This document shows positions 8,231-17,062 of a stretch of DNA of 64,000 bases, one piece after another (position 1 is the stretch's first letter; each line of letters starts with the position of its first letter). This DNA comes from CAZQQN01 sp964549595 (lineage in GTDB: Bacteria; Bacteroidota; Bacteroidia; CAILMK01; CAYYUA01): assembly GCA_964549595.1 (NCBI GenBank), contig CAZJWK010000003.1, forward strand, positions 1-64,000, read 5' to 3'. A model generated the notes under the pieces. The model did no database searches. It saw nothing but the letters and a program-made list of their open reading frames with translations, and had not been told where the DNA came from. The position numbers and the translations under genes are program-made.

Positions 8231-9031
8231 TTAGTTCAGCATTTCTTTTTCTTCACTAACCTGGGTATACCCATTGTTTTGGAGAATTTCCCGGGCCAGA
8301 TTAAGGTAATTGATGGCACCCCTGCTCCGGGCATCATGGTGTAGCGCAGGTTTACCAAAGCTGGGTGCTTCGCTCAAACGGATATTCCTTTGCACGATAG
8401 TCTCAAAAACCAACTGCTGAAAATGGGTCCTGACTTCTTCGACCACCTGGCTGGAAAGGTTTAAGCGCGCATCATACATGGTCAGCAGAATTCCTTCGAT
8501 CTCCAATGAGGTGTTCAGGTTATTCTGCACTATTTTGATGGTATTTAAAAGCTTTCCCAAACCCTCTAATGCAAAATATTCACATTGAACAGGTACTATC
8601 ACGGAATCAGAAGCGGTCAAAGCATTAACCGTTATAATGCCCAATGATGGCGAACAGTCGATAATGATCATGTCGTATTGATCCCTAATCTTATCCACCG
8701 CTTTGCTCATCATTTTTTCCCGGTTGGGCATATTGATAAGCTCTATTTCTGCTCCTACCAAATCAATGTGAGAAGGCAAAAGGTGAAGGTTTTGGATATC
8801 TGTTTCCAAGGTGATATCAGAAGGGTTTATGTCATCAATGATGCATTCATAAATGCTGGTGCTAATATTCCTGGGGTCAAAATTCAAACCGGAAGTGGCA
8901 TTGGCCTGTGGATCGGCATCAATCACGAGGGTTTTGTATTCGAGTGCTGCAAAACTTGCCGCCAGATTAATCGCAGTGGTAGTTTTGCCTACGCCGCCTT
9001 TCTGATTCGCCAGTGAAATCGTTTTTCCCAT
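8231..9031 (-). CDS. parA: Chromosome-partitioning ATPase ParA (Soj)
   Basis: ParA is a Walker-type ATPase that binds nonspecific DNA as an ATP dimer and moves ParB-parS complexes. The deviant Walker A motif KGGVGKTT lies at residues 11-18 with the signature lysine. The switch II/Walker B region is MIIIDCSPSLG, and QCEYFALEGL is the conserved downstream motif. I place the start at ATG 9031 (MGKTISLANQKGG), not at the TTG 9 nt upstream, because the protein then begins in the usual way for the family. The length is 266 residues. It is followed by parB and preceded by a metal-dependent hydrolase gene 72 nt upstream. Confidence 0.95.
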   Translation of the reverse strand: MGKTISLANQKGGVGKTTTAINLAASFAALEYKTLVIDADPQANATSGLNFDPRNISTSIYECIIDDINPSDITLETDIQNLHLLPSHIDLVGAEIELINMPNREKMMSKAVDKIRDQYDMIIIDCSPSLGIITVNALTASDSVIVPVQCEYFALEGLGKLLNTIKIVQNNLNTSLEIEGILLTMYDARLNLSSQVVEEVRTHFQQLVFETIVQRNIRLSEAPSFGKPALHHDARSRGAINYLNLAREILQNNGYTQVSEEKEMLN

Positions 9032-9103
9032 CAAATACAACTTTTAATGAATCAAATGTTAAGGGTCAACAACAAGGAGATTTAAAAAATCCCCTTTATA
9101 ATA

Positions 9104-9784
9104 CTAAATGTCTCTTTCCTCACCAATAGGGATGAGAATCAATTCTTTACCTTTACTTTGAAAATATTGCTTGGCTTTTTCTTTATCAATTTCAATGTAA
9201 GGGAAAGTATCATAGTGAACACCGATCACCCGGTTACAATTAATAAAATCACAGGCTTTAGCGGCATCCTCAATGCCCATGGTGAAATTATCCCCAATCG
9301 GTAAAAAAGCAAAGTCCAGGTTAAATTCTTCGGCAATTAGCTTCATGTCATAGGTTAAAGCGGTATCACCTGCATGATAGAAAGTACCCTCATCAGACTC
9401 TATTACAAAACCTCCGGGATTCCCACCGTTAGTGCCATCCGGTAGCATGCTCGAGTGAATGGCTTTCACATATTTGGCACGACCGAATTCAAATTGAACG
9501 GAACCTCCATGATTAACCGGATGGGAATTTTTGATACCTTGTGTGGTAAGCCAATTGACAATTTCAAAATTGGTAACGACCTGTGCATCCGATTGCTTTG
9601 CCACTTCCACTAAATCAGCTACATGGTCTTCATGACCGTGGGTAACAAAAATGTAATCGGGATTGAGAGCGTTCACATCCACGTGGGAAGCCAGGTTATT
9701 CGGGCTGATAAAAGGGTCAAAAAGAATTTTTTTACCTTTGACCTCCACTTCAACGGCTGATTGACCATAGTACCTTACTTTCAT
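9104..9784 (-). CDS. UPF0173-type metal-dependent hydrolase
   Basis: This 226-residue cytosolic protein has the metallo-beta-lactamase fold. The HxHxDH metal motif is present as THGHEDH (around residues 49-55), followed by FYHAGDTALTYDMKLI, which carries another metal-binding His and Asp, and by GVHYDTFPYI near the C-terminus. It matches the UPF0173/YtkL type. The substrate of this family is not established. It is the first gene of the parAB-lepB cluster on this strand and is divergent from the peptide-binding lipoprotein gene, with 76 nt between the two starts. Confidence 0.88.
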   Translation of the reverse strand: MKVRYYGQSAVEVEVKGKKILFDPFISPNNLASHVDVNALNPDYIFVTHGHEDHVADLVEVAKQSDAQVVTNFEIVNWLTTQGIKNSHPVNHGGSVQFEFGRAKYVKAIHSSMLPDGTNGGNPGGFVIESDEGTFYHAGDTALTYDMKLIAEEFNLDFAFLPIGDNFTMGIEDAAKACDFINCNRVIGVHYDTFPYIEIDKEKAKQYFQSKGKELILIPIGEERDI

Positions 9785-9860
9785 AATAAATGATTTTTAT
9801 TTTTGAGGGTTTGTTTTAAATGGCTGAAATCAAACGCTAAGGTATTTAATATTTCTGCTA

Positions 9861-11525
9861 ATGTCAAAATTTAAATGGCTTCTTTCATTAGCCCTTGTCG
9901 TTCAATTTGGTTGCAGTGAGAAAATTGGTCAGTCCGATAAAGATGTCTTTCGATTCAATATTCATGCAGGTTTCACCTCAATGGATCCGGCTTTTGCCCG
10001 TAACCAGGCTAACATTTGGGTTAGCAACCAAATCTTTGATGGCTTGCTACAGCTCAATGATAACCTGGAACCCGTTCCTTGCATAGCCAAATCCTGGGAA
10101 GTGGATAGCAGCAAAACCACCTATACTTTTCACCTGCGTCAGGATGTCTATTTTCAGAAAGATTCTTTATTTCCCAATAAAAAATCCCGAAAAGTAACAG
10201 CCCGGGATTTTGTTTACAGTTTTAACCGAATCCTGAAAAAAGAAACCGCTTCACCGGGTGCCTGGATATTTAACGACAAAGTTTATATACGTGAAGTAAA
10301 CGGGGTTAGAAAAGGCAGTTTCAAAGCCTTGAATGACTCAACCTTGCAAATCCGTTTGAAGGAACCATTTCCTCCATTTTTGGGGCTTTTGACAATGCAA
10401 TACTGTTCGGTAGTGCCCAAAAAATTGGTAAAGCATTACGGTAAGGATTTTCGAAGGAATCCTGTGGGAACAGGCCCGTTTAAATTGTATAAATTCATAG
10501 AAGGAGAACGGATTATTCTCCATAAGTATGAGGAGTATTTCGGAAAATCCGATAAAGGGGAAGACCTGCCTTTCCTCGATGCCGTTGCCATCAAATTTAT
10601 TCCGAATAAGCAAAATGAATTTTTGGCCTTTTTAAGGGGTGATTTGGACTTTTTATCAGGGATAGATGGAAGTTTCAAGGATAATTTGCTTACTCCGGAC
10701 GGCCGGTTGGATCCCAAATTCGAAGGACAATTCCGTATGCAAAAAATCCCTTACCTCAATTCTGAGTACCTGGGGATACAAATGGATTCTTCAGAAATCG
10801 ACCTGAGCGATAACCCGCTTAGGAAAAAGAAAATCCGCCAAGCCATCAATTATGGCTTTGATCGCCACAAAATGCTGCATTACCTGAGAAACAATATCGG
10901 TCGCCCTGCGAACAACGGATTGGTACCGGCCGGCTTACCGGCTTTTGACACCCAGGCAGTGGATGGTTACCGCTACAATCCGGAAAAAGCGGGTCAATTG
11001 CTAAGAGAAGCGGGTTTTCCTCAAGGTAAGGGCATGCCGACTATTAAATTACAAACCACCCAATCTTACCTTGACTTATGCATTTTTATTGAAAAACAAT
11101 TGGCAAACCTCGGAATCCCTTTAAAGGTGGAAGTAGTAAGTCCTTCGATGCTTAGGGAATGGATGGCCCAATCAAAAACTCCGTTCTTTAGAGGTTCTTG
11201 GATAGCTGATTATCCGGACGCTGAAAATTACCTGGCCTTATTTTACAGCAAAAATTTCGCACCCGATGGGCCTAATTACACCCATTTCTCCAACGCCCGG
11301 TTCGATAGCCTTTATAAAGCTTCCTTACGAGCTGAAACCACAGCAAAACGCCATGCCCTGTACCACAAAATGGAAAATCTGGTAATGGGGTATTCACCGG
11401 TCATTCCACTCTATTACGATGAAGTTGTCCGCCTTATTCAAAACGATGTGAAAGGGCTCGGAAGAAATGCTAAAAACCTCATAGACCTGAAAAACGTCAA
11501 AAAAGTCAAGGAATCCAAAAATTAA
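9861..11525 (+). CDS. Family 5 ABC substrate-binding lipoprotein (oligopeptide/nickel type)
   Basis: A 554-residue extracytoplasmic solute-binding protein. It has a lipoprotein signal (hydrophobic core then VVQFGCSEK, Cys18 as lipid anchor). SBP_bac_5 features are TSMDPAFARN, the strand pattern around IAKSWEVDSSKTTYTFHLR (typical W.....G..Y.F.LR), the VTARDFVYSFNRI motif, and a C-terminal lobe including IRQAINYGFDRHKML and GLVPAG. This family binds oligopeptides, dipeptides or nickel for import. No permease or ATPase genes lie next to it; the following gene is an MFS transporter. It may serve a remote permease, or act alone. Family is firm, ligand unknown. Confidence 0.87.
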   Translation: MSKFKWLLSLALVVQFGCSEKIGQSDKDVFRFNIHAGFTSMDPAFARNQANIWVSNQIFDGLLQLNDNLEPVPCIAKSWEVDSSKTTYTFHLRQDVYFQKDSLFPNKKSRKVTARDFVYSFNRILKKETASPGAWIFNDKVYIREVNGVRKGSFKALNDSTLQIRLKEPFPPFLGLLTMQYCSVVPKKLVKHYGKDFRRNPVGTGPFKLYKFIEGERIILHKYEEYFGKSDKGEDLPFLDAVAIKFIPNKQNEFLAFLRGDLDFLSGIDGSFKDNLLTPDGRLDPKFEGQFRMQKIPYLNSEYLGIQMDSSEIDLSDNPLRKKKIRQAINYGFDRHKMLHYLRNNIGRPANNGLVPAGLPAFDTQAVDGYRYNPEKAGQLLREAGFPQGKGMPTIKLQTTQSYLDLCIFIEKQLANLGIPLKVEVVSPSMLREWMAQSKTPFFRGSWIADYPDAENYLALFYSKNFAPDGPNYTHFSNARFDSLYKASLRAETTAKRHALYHKMENLVMGYSPVIPLYYDEVVRLIQNDVKGLGRNAKNLIDLKNVKKVKESKN

Positions 11526-11579
11526 ATAAGTGCCGGCTTTTTAGTATCAACAGTTTAAGGAAAGGTTACCACTTCAGGC

Positions 11580-12893
11580 ATGACGAAATCTGACAAAAAA
11601 ATAAAACTTAACGACCCAAAAATCACTAACGCGTGGGCTTTTTATGATTGGGCCAATTCTGTCTACCCGCTGGTCATCACATCAACCATATTCCCGGAAT
11701 ATTACAACCGGGTAACCTCCACACCTGAAACCGACCTTGTCAATTTCCTGGGCTTTGAGGTGATTAATACGGCCCTTTACTCTTACGCCCTTTCTTTTTC
11801 CTTTCTATTCATCTCATTGCTTTCCCCGTTTTTAGCCGGCATTGCAGATTATACAGGAAAGAAAAAGGGCTTCATGAAGTTCTTTGCCTGGACAGGTGCT
11901 TTTGCTTGCGCAATGCTTTTTGGTTTTACGGGTCCCAACCTGATTTATGGCATAGGCTTTTTTGTATTGGCCAGTATTGGTTTCTCGGGTAGCCTGGTAT
12001 TTTACAATGCCTACCTGCCAGAAATTGCCACTCCTGACAGGCAAGACCGGCTCAGCGCGAAAGGATTTTCCCTGGGGTACATTGGAAGCATTATTTTATT
12101 AGGCTTTAACCTTTGGATGATCTTAACCCCCCAGTTTTTTGGCCTTTCAGAAGATGGGTCCTTACCGGCCCGTATTGCTTTCCTTACCGTAGGCATCTGG
12201 TGGTTTGGGTTTTCCTTGGTGACCTTTTACTTCCTGCCTTCCAATATTTACCGGAAACAAGAAGATAGCAATCCTTATACAAAGGGTTTTCGGGAATTAA
12301 AGGGGGTTTGGAATTCGCTTAAATTTAATCCCTTACTTAAGCGTTTTTTGCCAGGTTTTTTCTTTTACAGTGTTGGCCTCCAAACAATCATGTTAATGGC
12401 CCCGACATTCGGAGCCAAAGAAATCGGTATGTCTGCCAACAAGCTTATTATCAGCATCATGGTGATCCAGATTGTTGCCGTAATCGGGGCCAGTATTTTT
12501 GCGAGGGTTTCGGGTAAAATAGGCAATACCCTAACCCTAATAACCATGGTTATTATCTGGATGGGTGTTTGTATGGGCGCTTATTTTGTTTATGATGCCC
12601 AGGGATTTTACCTGCTCGCTTTCATGGTAGGCCTGGTAATGGGCGGGGTTCAGAGCCTTTCCCGATCAACCTATTCCAAACTTTTACCCGCTACTAAGGA
12701 CCATGCATCCTTTTTCAGTTTTTACGATATCACCGAAAAAGTAGCGATCGTTATCGGGACATTGGGTTACGGCTTGGTTGAAGATTTAACCGGAACCATG
12801 CGAAATTCCGTTCTATTCCTGATCTTATTTTTTCTAACCGGACTGCTGTTCCTTTTTAGTTTAAATAAGAAGGAGAAAGCATTAAGGGATTAG
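11580..12893 (+). CDS. MFS transporter, UMF1 (Atg22-like) family
   Basis: A 437-residue membrane protein with about 12 hydrophobic segments. The N-terminal motif AWAFYDWANSVYPLVI (residues 14-29) is diagnostic for the UMF1/Atg22-like branch of the major facilitator superfamily. The loop ADYTGKKKGFMKFF after the second helix corresponds to the MFS motif A region, and GGVQSLSRSTYSKLLP in the C-terminal half is another family mark. Yeast Atg22 exports amino acids from the vacuole; bacterial substrates are not known. It lies 54 nt downstream of the substrate-binding lipoprotein gene and may share its transcript, which would hint at peptide or amino-acid handling. This is inference only. Confidence 0.88.
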   Translation: MTKSDKKIKLNDPKITNAWAFYDWANSVYPLVITSTIFPEYYNRVTSTPETDLVNFLGFEVINTALYSYALSFSFLFISLLSPFLAGIADYTGKKKGFMKFFAWTGAFACAMLFGFTGPNLIYGIGFFVLASIGFSGSLVFYNAYLPEIATPDRQDRLSAKGFSLGYIGSIILLGFNLWMILTPQFFGLSEDGSLPARIAFLTVGIWWFGFSLVTFYFLPSNIYRKQEDSNPYTKGFRELKGVWNSLKFNPLLKRFLPGFFFYSVGLQTIMLMAPTFGAKEIGMSANKLIISIMVIQIVAVIGASIFARVSGKIGNTLTLITMVIIWMGVCMGAYFVYDAQGFYLLAFMVGLVMGGVQSLSRSTYSKLLPATKDHASFFSFYDITEKVAIVIGTLGYGLVEDLTGTMRNSVLFLILFFLTGLLFLFSLNKKEKALRD

Positions 12894-13082
12894 ATCATTA
12901 AAATGGATTCCCAGACAAGAATTTTTACCTGTTGAATCTTAAGAGTGCCTTTCCCCTAAAACGGATTTTTGAAAAACGAACAGAAAAACGGCCTTTGAAT
13001 AAAATTGAGATGGATTTAAAATTTAAATCAAAATTTTACCGGATACTACTGATTTAGAAACCATGATTGGGAAAAGGCTTCC

Positions 13083-14003
13083 TCAATCAGGCTTTTCAAC
13101 CTGAAATTTTTCCCCTTGAACGGCCAGATAAGTTTCCGGGAAAACCTCCCTTGCTTCCTTGAGTAAGTCATCCAGGTCTTTATAGCGGGCGGAAAAGTGC
13201 CCAATTAAAAGTTTTTTGGCTTTTATTTTTAATGCTATTGTCGCTGCTTCTTTGGCAGTTGAATGGTATGTTTTGTGGGCCTTTTCCTGAAAATGTTCTC
13301 CGAAGGTGGCCTCATGGTACAAAGTACTCACACTGTGTAATAAAGGAACAAGCGTTTCCTTATAGCGTGTATCCGTTATATAGGCATAACTTTTTGCGGG
13401 TCGGTTAGCTATGGTATAAAACTCTCCTTGGTACCGATTGCCCTCCTTATCCCGATAATCCAATCCTTTTTCAAGGTAACCAAAAGCCTCCACGGGAGGG
13501 GGATATTGCTTTACAGCCTCCTTTTTTATTTTTCGCTTTTCAGATTTTTGTTGGAAAACAAATCCAAAACAAGGTATTCGGTGGGTCAAATGAACAACCC
13601 TGCCTTTTAATTGATGATCCTCAAAAAATTGACTACCTTCTTCGAGGTGATCAAGGGCGTGAAAATTTAAATCAAAGTGTAAATAGGCATCAGAATGATA
13701 AAGCTGAGTTTCAATGATTTTTTGTAATCCACTGGGACCGTAAATATCCAATGGTTGGCTACGGTGTCTTAAATTCTGAGTGGTGATAAACCCAATCAAA
13801 CCAGTGAAGTGATCGGGATGAAGGTGGCTTATAAAAACCTTCCGAATTTTGTTTTGATTGATTTTCAATCGTAACATCTGGGCCTGAGCGCCTTCTCCAC
13901 AATCCAGTAAATAATTAATCCCGGATAAATTTAAAACCTGGGCCGACTGGTTACGCGAAACGGTAGGTGTGGCGGAGCTATTGCCCAGGATAATAATCTG
14001 CAT
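13083..14003 (-). CDS. rnz: Ribonuclease Z (tRNA 3'-processing endonuclease)
   Basis: RNase Z cleaves the 3' trailer from tRNA precursors with two zinc ions. The metal-binding motif HLHPDH is at residues 60-65. Further ligands are visible in YITDTRY, in ATFGEHF and in the late IGHFSARY motif. The start is placed at ATG 14003 (MQIIILGNSSATPT), the usual beginning of the family; an upstream ATG at 14024 would add seven residues. The length of 306 residues is typical of the short bacterial form. It follows a STAS-like gene by 26 nt on the same strand, an arrangement suggesting cotranscription. Confidence 0.92.
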   Translation of the reverse strand: MQIIILGNSSATPTVSRNQSAQVLNLSGINYLLDCGEGAQAQMLRLKINQNKIRKVFISHLHPDHFTGLIGFITTQNLRHRSQPLDIYGPSGLQKIIETQLYHSDAYLHFDLNFHALDHLEEGSQFFEDHQLKGRVVHLTHRIPCFGFVFQQKSEKRKIKKEAVKQYPPPVEAFGYLEKGLDYRDKEGNRYQGEFYTIANRPAKSYAYITDTRYKETLVPLLHSVSTLYHEATFGEHFQEKAHKTYHSTAKEAATIALKIKAKKLLIGHFSARYKDLDDLLKEAREVFPETYLAVQGEKFQVEKPD

Positions 14004-14029
14004 AAAAAGCCCTTTCTCCGCCAAAAATG

Positions 14030-14407
14030 TTATAATAACCCTGACTCATCCTCTTCATTAAATCCCCTTTCAATGCCTTCCAAAAAAACCAAATCCACTG
14101 CCTCTTCTCTGGAGGGGGCATGGGAAATTTGATTTTCCTCTGCAAAATGGGTTAAAGCAGAATTGTTTCCAGCGATTATCAAAGAACAGCCTTTTTCCTG
14201 CGCCTGGTCGGATAGATCCTTCATAAAACTCATACCATTTGGCGCTTCAACCTCAAGTTCCGGGAAATAAAGGACGACATTGTCATTGCTATCTTCCCAT
14301 AAGTGCAGAATTTTCTCCTGAATGGCTTGAATGGTTTTATTGGAAAGTTCTTTATCAGTGACCTTAACCAAAATATGTTGCTCACCTTTTTCAACAGAAA
14401 GAGCCAT
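14030..14407 (-). CDS. STAS-domain-like small acidic protein
   Basis: A 125-residue cytosolic protein with alternating beta and alpha segments: ILVKVTDKEL, then a helix TIQAIQEKILHLWED, then NVVLYFPELEVEAPNG, a helix MSFMKDLSDQAQEKG and CSLIIAGNNSALTHF. This pattern resembles the anti-sigma-factor antagonist (STAS) fold. I do not see a clear phosphorylatable serine in the usual D-S-x-G position; PNGMSF occupies that place. The C-terminus is rich in Glu and Asp. The gene sits directly upstream of rnz and 84 nt downstream of trxB. A regulatory role is possible but not shown by the sequence. Confidence 0.6.
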   Translation of the reverse strand: MALSVEKGEQHILVKVTDKELSNKTIQAIQEKILHLWEDSNDNVVLYFPELEVEAPNGMSFMKDLSDQAQEKGCSLIIAGNNSALTHFAEENQISHAPSREEAVDLVFLEGIERGFNEEDESGLL

Positions 14408-14491
14408 AAGATGCTAATTTTTTCGAAGGTTAATATAAAGCCTTTTGCTAAACAGAATTAATTCCAAATTAAAAAAATCACAAACATCTAA

Positions 14492-15454
14492 CTAAGAAGC
14501 TTCTTGTTTTTCCATCTGTTTAACGGCTAAATATTTTTCCGCCTCCAGCGCAGCCATACAACCTGTCCCAGCCGCTGTGACAGCCTGGCGATAAATATTA
14601 TCCTGAACATCTCCTGAAGCAAAGACGCCTTCTATATTGGTTTTCGTAGATTTAAACTCCGTGTAAATGTAACCACTCTCATCCATATCCACTTGTCCCT
14701 TGAATATGTCTGTGTTGGGTTTATGACCGATAGCAACGAAAAATCCTGCCAGGTTAAGGCGTTTTTCTTCATTAGTAATGTTGTTATAAATTAGGGCACC
14801 TTCCACGGTTTTATCACCCAAAATTTCCTTGGTCTCATGATTAAAGAGAATGGTTATGTTATCGGTTTGCTGAAGGCGTTTTTGCATAATTTTCGAGGCC
14901 CGCATAACATCCCTGCGAACCAAGAGGGTCACCGAATTACAAAGTTTTGACAAATAAAGCGCTTCTTCGGCAGCCGTATCTCCCCCACCAACTACTGCGA
15001 CATCCTCTCCTTTAAAGAAAAAACCATCGCAGATGGCACATGCGGAAACCCCATTCCCATTTAACCGTTCTTCAGATTCCAAACCAAGCCATTTTGCGGA
15101 AGCACCTGTAGAAATGATGACTGATTCCGCTTCTATCACTTTTTCTTCATCGATGGTTACACGATAGGGTTGGGTACTGAAATCAACAGCTGTGGCATGC
15201 CCAAAGCGAACATCCGTGTTAAATCTTTCAGCCTGTTTCTTAAAATCTTCCATCATCTTAGGCCCCTGCACACCGTCCGGATAACCAGGATAATTTTCCA
15301 CATCGGTTGTAATCATCAATTGGCCACCAGCCTCTATGCCTGTATAAAGGACCGGATTTAATTCAGCCCTTGCCGCATAAATAGCGGCTGTATAACCTGC
15401 TGGACCAGAGCCAATAATTAGCAAATCCACCTTTTCAACATTGTTGTCATTCAT
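14492..15454 (-). CDS. trxB: Thioredoxin-disulfide reductase
   Basis: TrxB passes electrons from NADPH through FAD and a redox-active disulfide to thioredoxin. All parts are visible in 320 residues: the FAD-binding GSGPAGYTAAIYAAR near the N-terminus (from residue 15), the CAICDG active site with Cys139 and Cys142, the NADPH-binding GGGDTAAEEALYLS, and the C-terminal FAD motif ASGDVQDNIYRQ. The length and order are those of the low-molecular-weight bacterial enzyme. It is transcribed toward the STAS-like and rnz genes. A terminator for the upstream gene lies at 15547-15569, so trxB probably has its own promoter in 15455-15546. Confidence 0.96.
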   Translation of the reverse strand: MNDNNVEKVDLLIIGSGPAGYTAAIYAARAELNPVLYTGIEAGGQLMITTDVENYPGYPDGVQGPKMMEDFKKQAERFNTDVRFGHATAVDFSTQPYRVTIDEEKVIEAESVIISTGASAKWLGLESEERLNGNGVSACAICDGFFFKGEDVAVVGGGDTAAEEALYLSKLCNSVTLLVRRDVMRASKIMQKRLQQTDNITILFNHETKEILGDKTVEGALIYNNITNEEKRLNLAGFFVAIGHKPNTDIFKGQVDMDESGYIYTEFKSTKTNIEGVFASGDVQDNIYRQAVTAAGTGCMAALEAEKYLAVKQMEKQEAS

Positions 15455-15546
15455 ATTTTAAATCCATTTTTAAGTACCCGTCTAGAACTTAATCTAACAC
15501 TCCCCGGGCAAAAAAATTCCTGATTTTTCAACCATTAAAGGAAAGT

Positions 15547-15569
15547 AAAAAAAGGGCTTTAAAAGCCCT
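15547..15569 (-). terminator. Intrinsic terminator after the unknown secreted-protein gene
   Basis: Read on the minus strand, an AGGGCTTTT/AAAGCCCT hairpin is followed directly by a run of seven T. It starts 20 nt after the stop codon at 15590. It is the clearest intrinsic terminator in the window and separates this gene from trxB. Confidence 0.8.
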
Positions 15570-15589
15570 CCCACTTTTTGAGGGTAATT

Positions 15590-16879
15590 CTAATTAATCT
15601 TAAACGTTGTTAAATGAAGCCTTAGAGGTTGATTTTGCCCCCTTGGTGTTTCACGATCCAGATACCATTTAAGGAAAATGGTGATTTTCTCATTATTCCC
15701 TACATCAGCATTTTCCAAATCAATGGAGGCATAAACCAAACGTTTAAATATTTCCTTCCCTGTTTCCTTTGAAAGGGTTTTTACCAAATTTTGCTTATCC
15801 TGGCGTTCAATTTCCTCAAGGCTTTTAAAACCATTTTGTTTTAAAAGTCTGGAGAGTAAGGTTCCCTGAATATCACTTAATTTTTTTAAAGTAGATTGCG
15901 CACTAAGCGCAGCTTTATTCAGGGCATAATTGTAATTATTAAAGCTTTGAGCCCTTAGGGTGTCCAGCATACTCATTACCTCCATGTTATTCTTTAAACG
16001 CATTCTGGCATTCCTGAAAAACACCTTATCCCGCTGGATAAGAGAAAGGTAAGACTTTACCGGAACATCCCCGGCCTCCCGGAAATAATCCATATAATTT
16101 ACAGTGTATTGAACCAATTTGTAAAGTGATTTGTAAGCATCTATTTTTTGCCTGGACCCAATTTCGTAATTATCGGCATTGCCTTGCACATCATTCCTGA
16201 CCTGAAGCAAAGCAGAGGTTATTTCCCGGTTTTTAAACAGGGTGGGTTTGTCCACATATACGGCCAACGTACTGGATGAAGGCACATACATTACCACTTG
16301 CCTTAACTTTTGATACAAATCTTTATGTTTCTTCAGATGTATATTGGTCACTGAATCTGCACCGGCACGATTATAAAAGGCCAGCAGCTCATTGACTTTT
16401 TGCTGTAAAAAAGTACCGGAACGACCTGTAAATGCCGGAGACAAATTATCCCACAGGGAATCGATTTTATTGGCTTCTGTAAGCATGCTTAAAAAGTAAG
16501 TCGCATTATCTATCGCTGAGTTTCCGGAAAAACCGATCTGATATTCGTTCTGCCCTACAACGGAATAGGGAGAAACAGGAATTTGCCTGTCATCCACTTC
16601 CGCACCAATGGAAAAATTCCCCTCAAAATCAGGATTATCAGCCAATTTTTGTTTATTGAACTGAACCCTTAGTATGCTTTGAGGATCGACCTCTTCCACT
16701 TTCCTCTGAATGGTATCAAAAGCCCATACCAGTTTAGGTTCTTTAGGTTCCTGCGTGTTTTCATAAATCTTGACATACTGCCTGGGATCTACTTCATTGA
16801 TTTTTTCAACCCCTGTTTGTGAAAAAGCATTGGTAAGGAACCCGCTTAACAGAATGATTAAAGTAAGTAAGCGCTTCAT
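15590..16879 (-). CDS. Secreted protein of unknown function
   Basis: I do not recognise a known domain in these 429 residues. The ATG at 16879 opens a good signal peptide (MKRLLTLIILLSGFLTNAFSQ). After it come a segment ending in WAFDTIQRKVEEVDPQ, a beta-like region with ISPYS-type turns, and then a long, mostly helical C-terminal half rich in Leu, Lys and Asn. The last 35 residues (ITIFLKWYLDR...LRLHLTTFKIN) look like beta strands. No lipobox and no T9SS sorting domain are present, so a periplasmic location is most likely. The gene stands alone, with a strong terminator behind it and about 180 nt before it. Confidence 0.6.
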   Translation of the reverse strand: MKRLLTLIILLSGFLTNAFSQTGVEKINEVDPRQYVKIYENTQEPKEPKLVWAFDTIQRKVEEVDPQSILRVQFNKQKLADNPDFEGNFSIGAEVDDRQIPVSPYSVVGQNEYQIGFSGNSAIDNATYFLSMLTEANKIDSLWDNLSPAFTGRSGTFLQQKVNELLAFYNRAGADSVTNIHLKKHKDLYQKLRQVVMYVPSSSTLAVYVDKPTLFKNREITSALLQVRNDVQGNADNYEIGSRQKIDAYKSLYKLVQYTVNYMDYFREAGDVPVKSYLSLIQRDKVFFRNARMRLKNNMEVMSMLDTLRAQSFNNYNYALNKAALSAQSTLKKLSDIQGTLLSRLLKQNGFKSLEEIERQDKQNLVKTLSKETGKEIFKRLVYASIDLENADVGNNEKITIFLKWYLDRETPRGQNQPLRLHLTTFKIN

Positions 16880-17062
16880 AGGTATCAAGTTTTAGTGGTT
16901 GATCATTTCCTTTTTTCCAAAAACCCACTCTTTACCAAAAGATAAAAAGTTCGTAATTGGACAAGGCAAAAATAATTGAGTTCAGACAAATTTCAACAAT
17001 TTGTCGTATTATTCCTTCGAAAAATACGGCTTAAAGTACCAAAACCCGGAGTTAAAAGGTCT

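Noticed and set aside
8678..9016. 112-residue frame opposite parA
   Set aside because: It is antisense to a conserved gene with no start context or family signs; a shadow of parA codon use.
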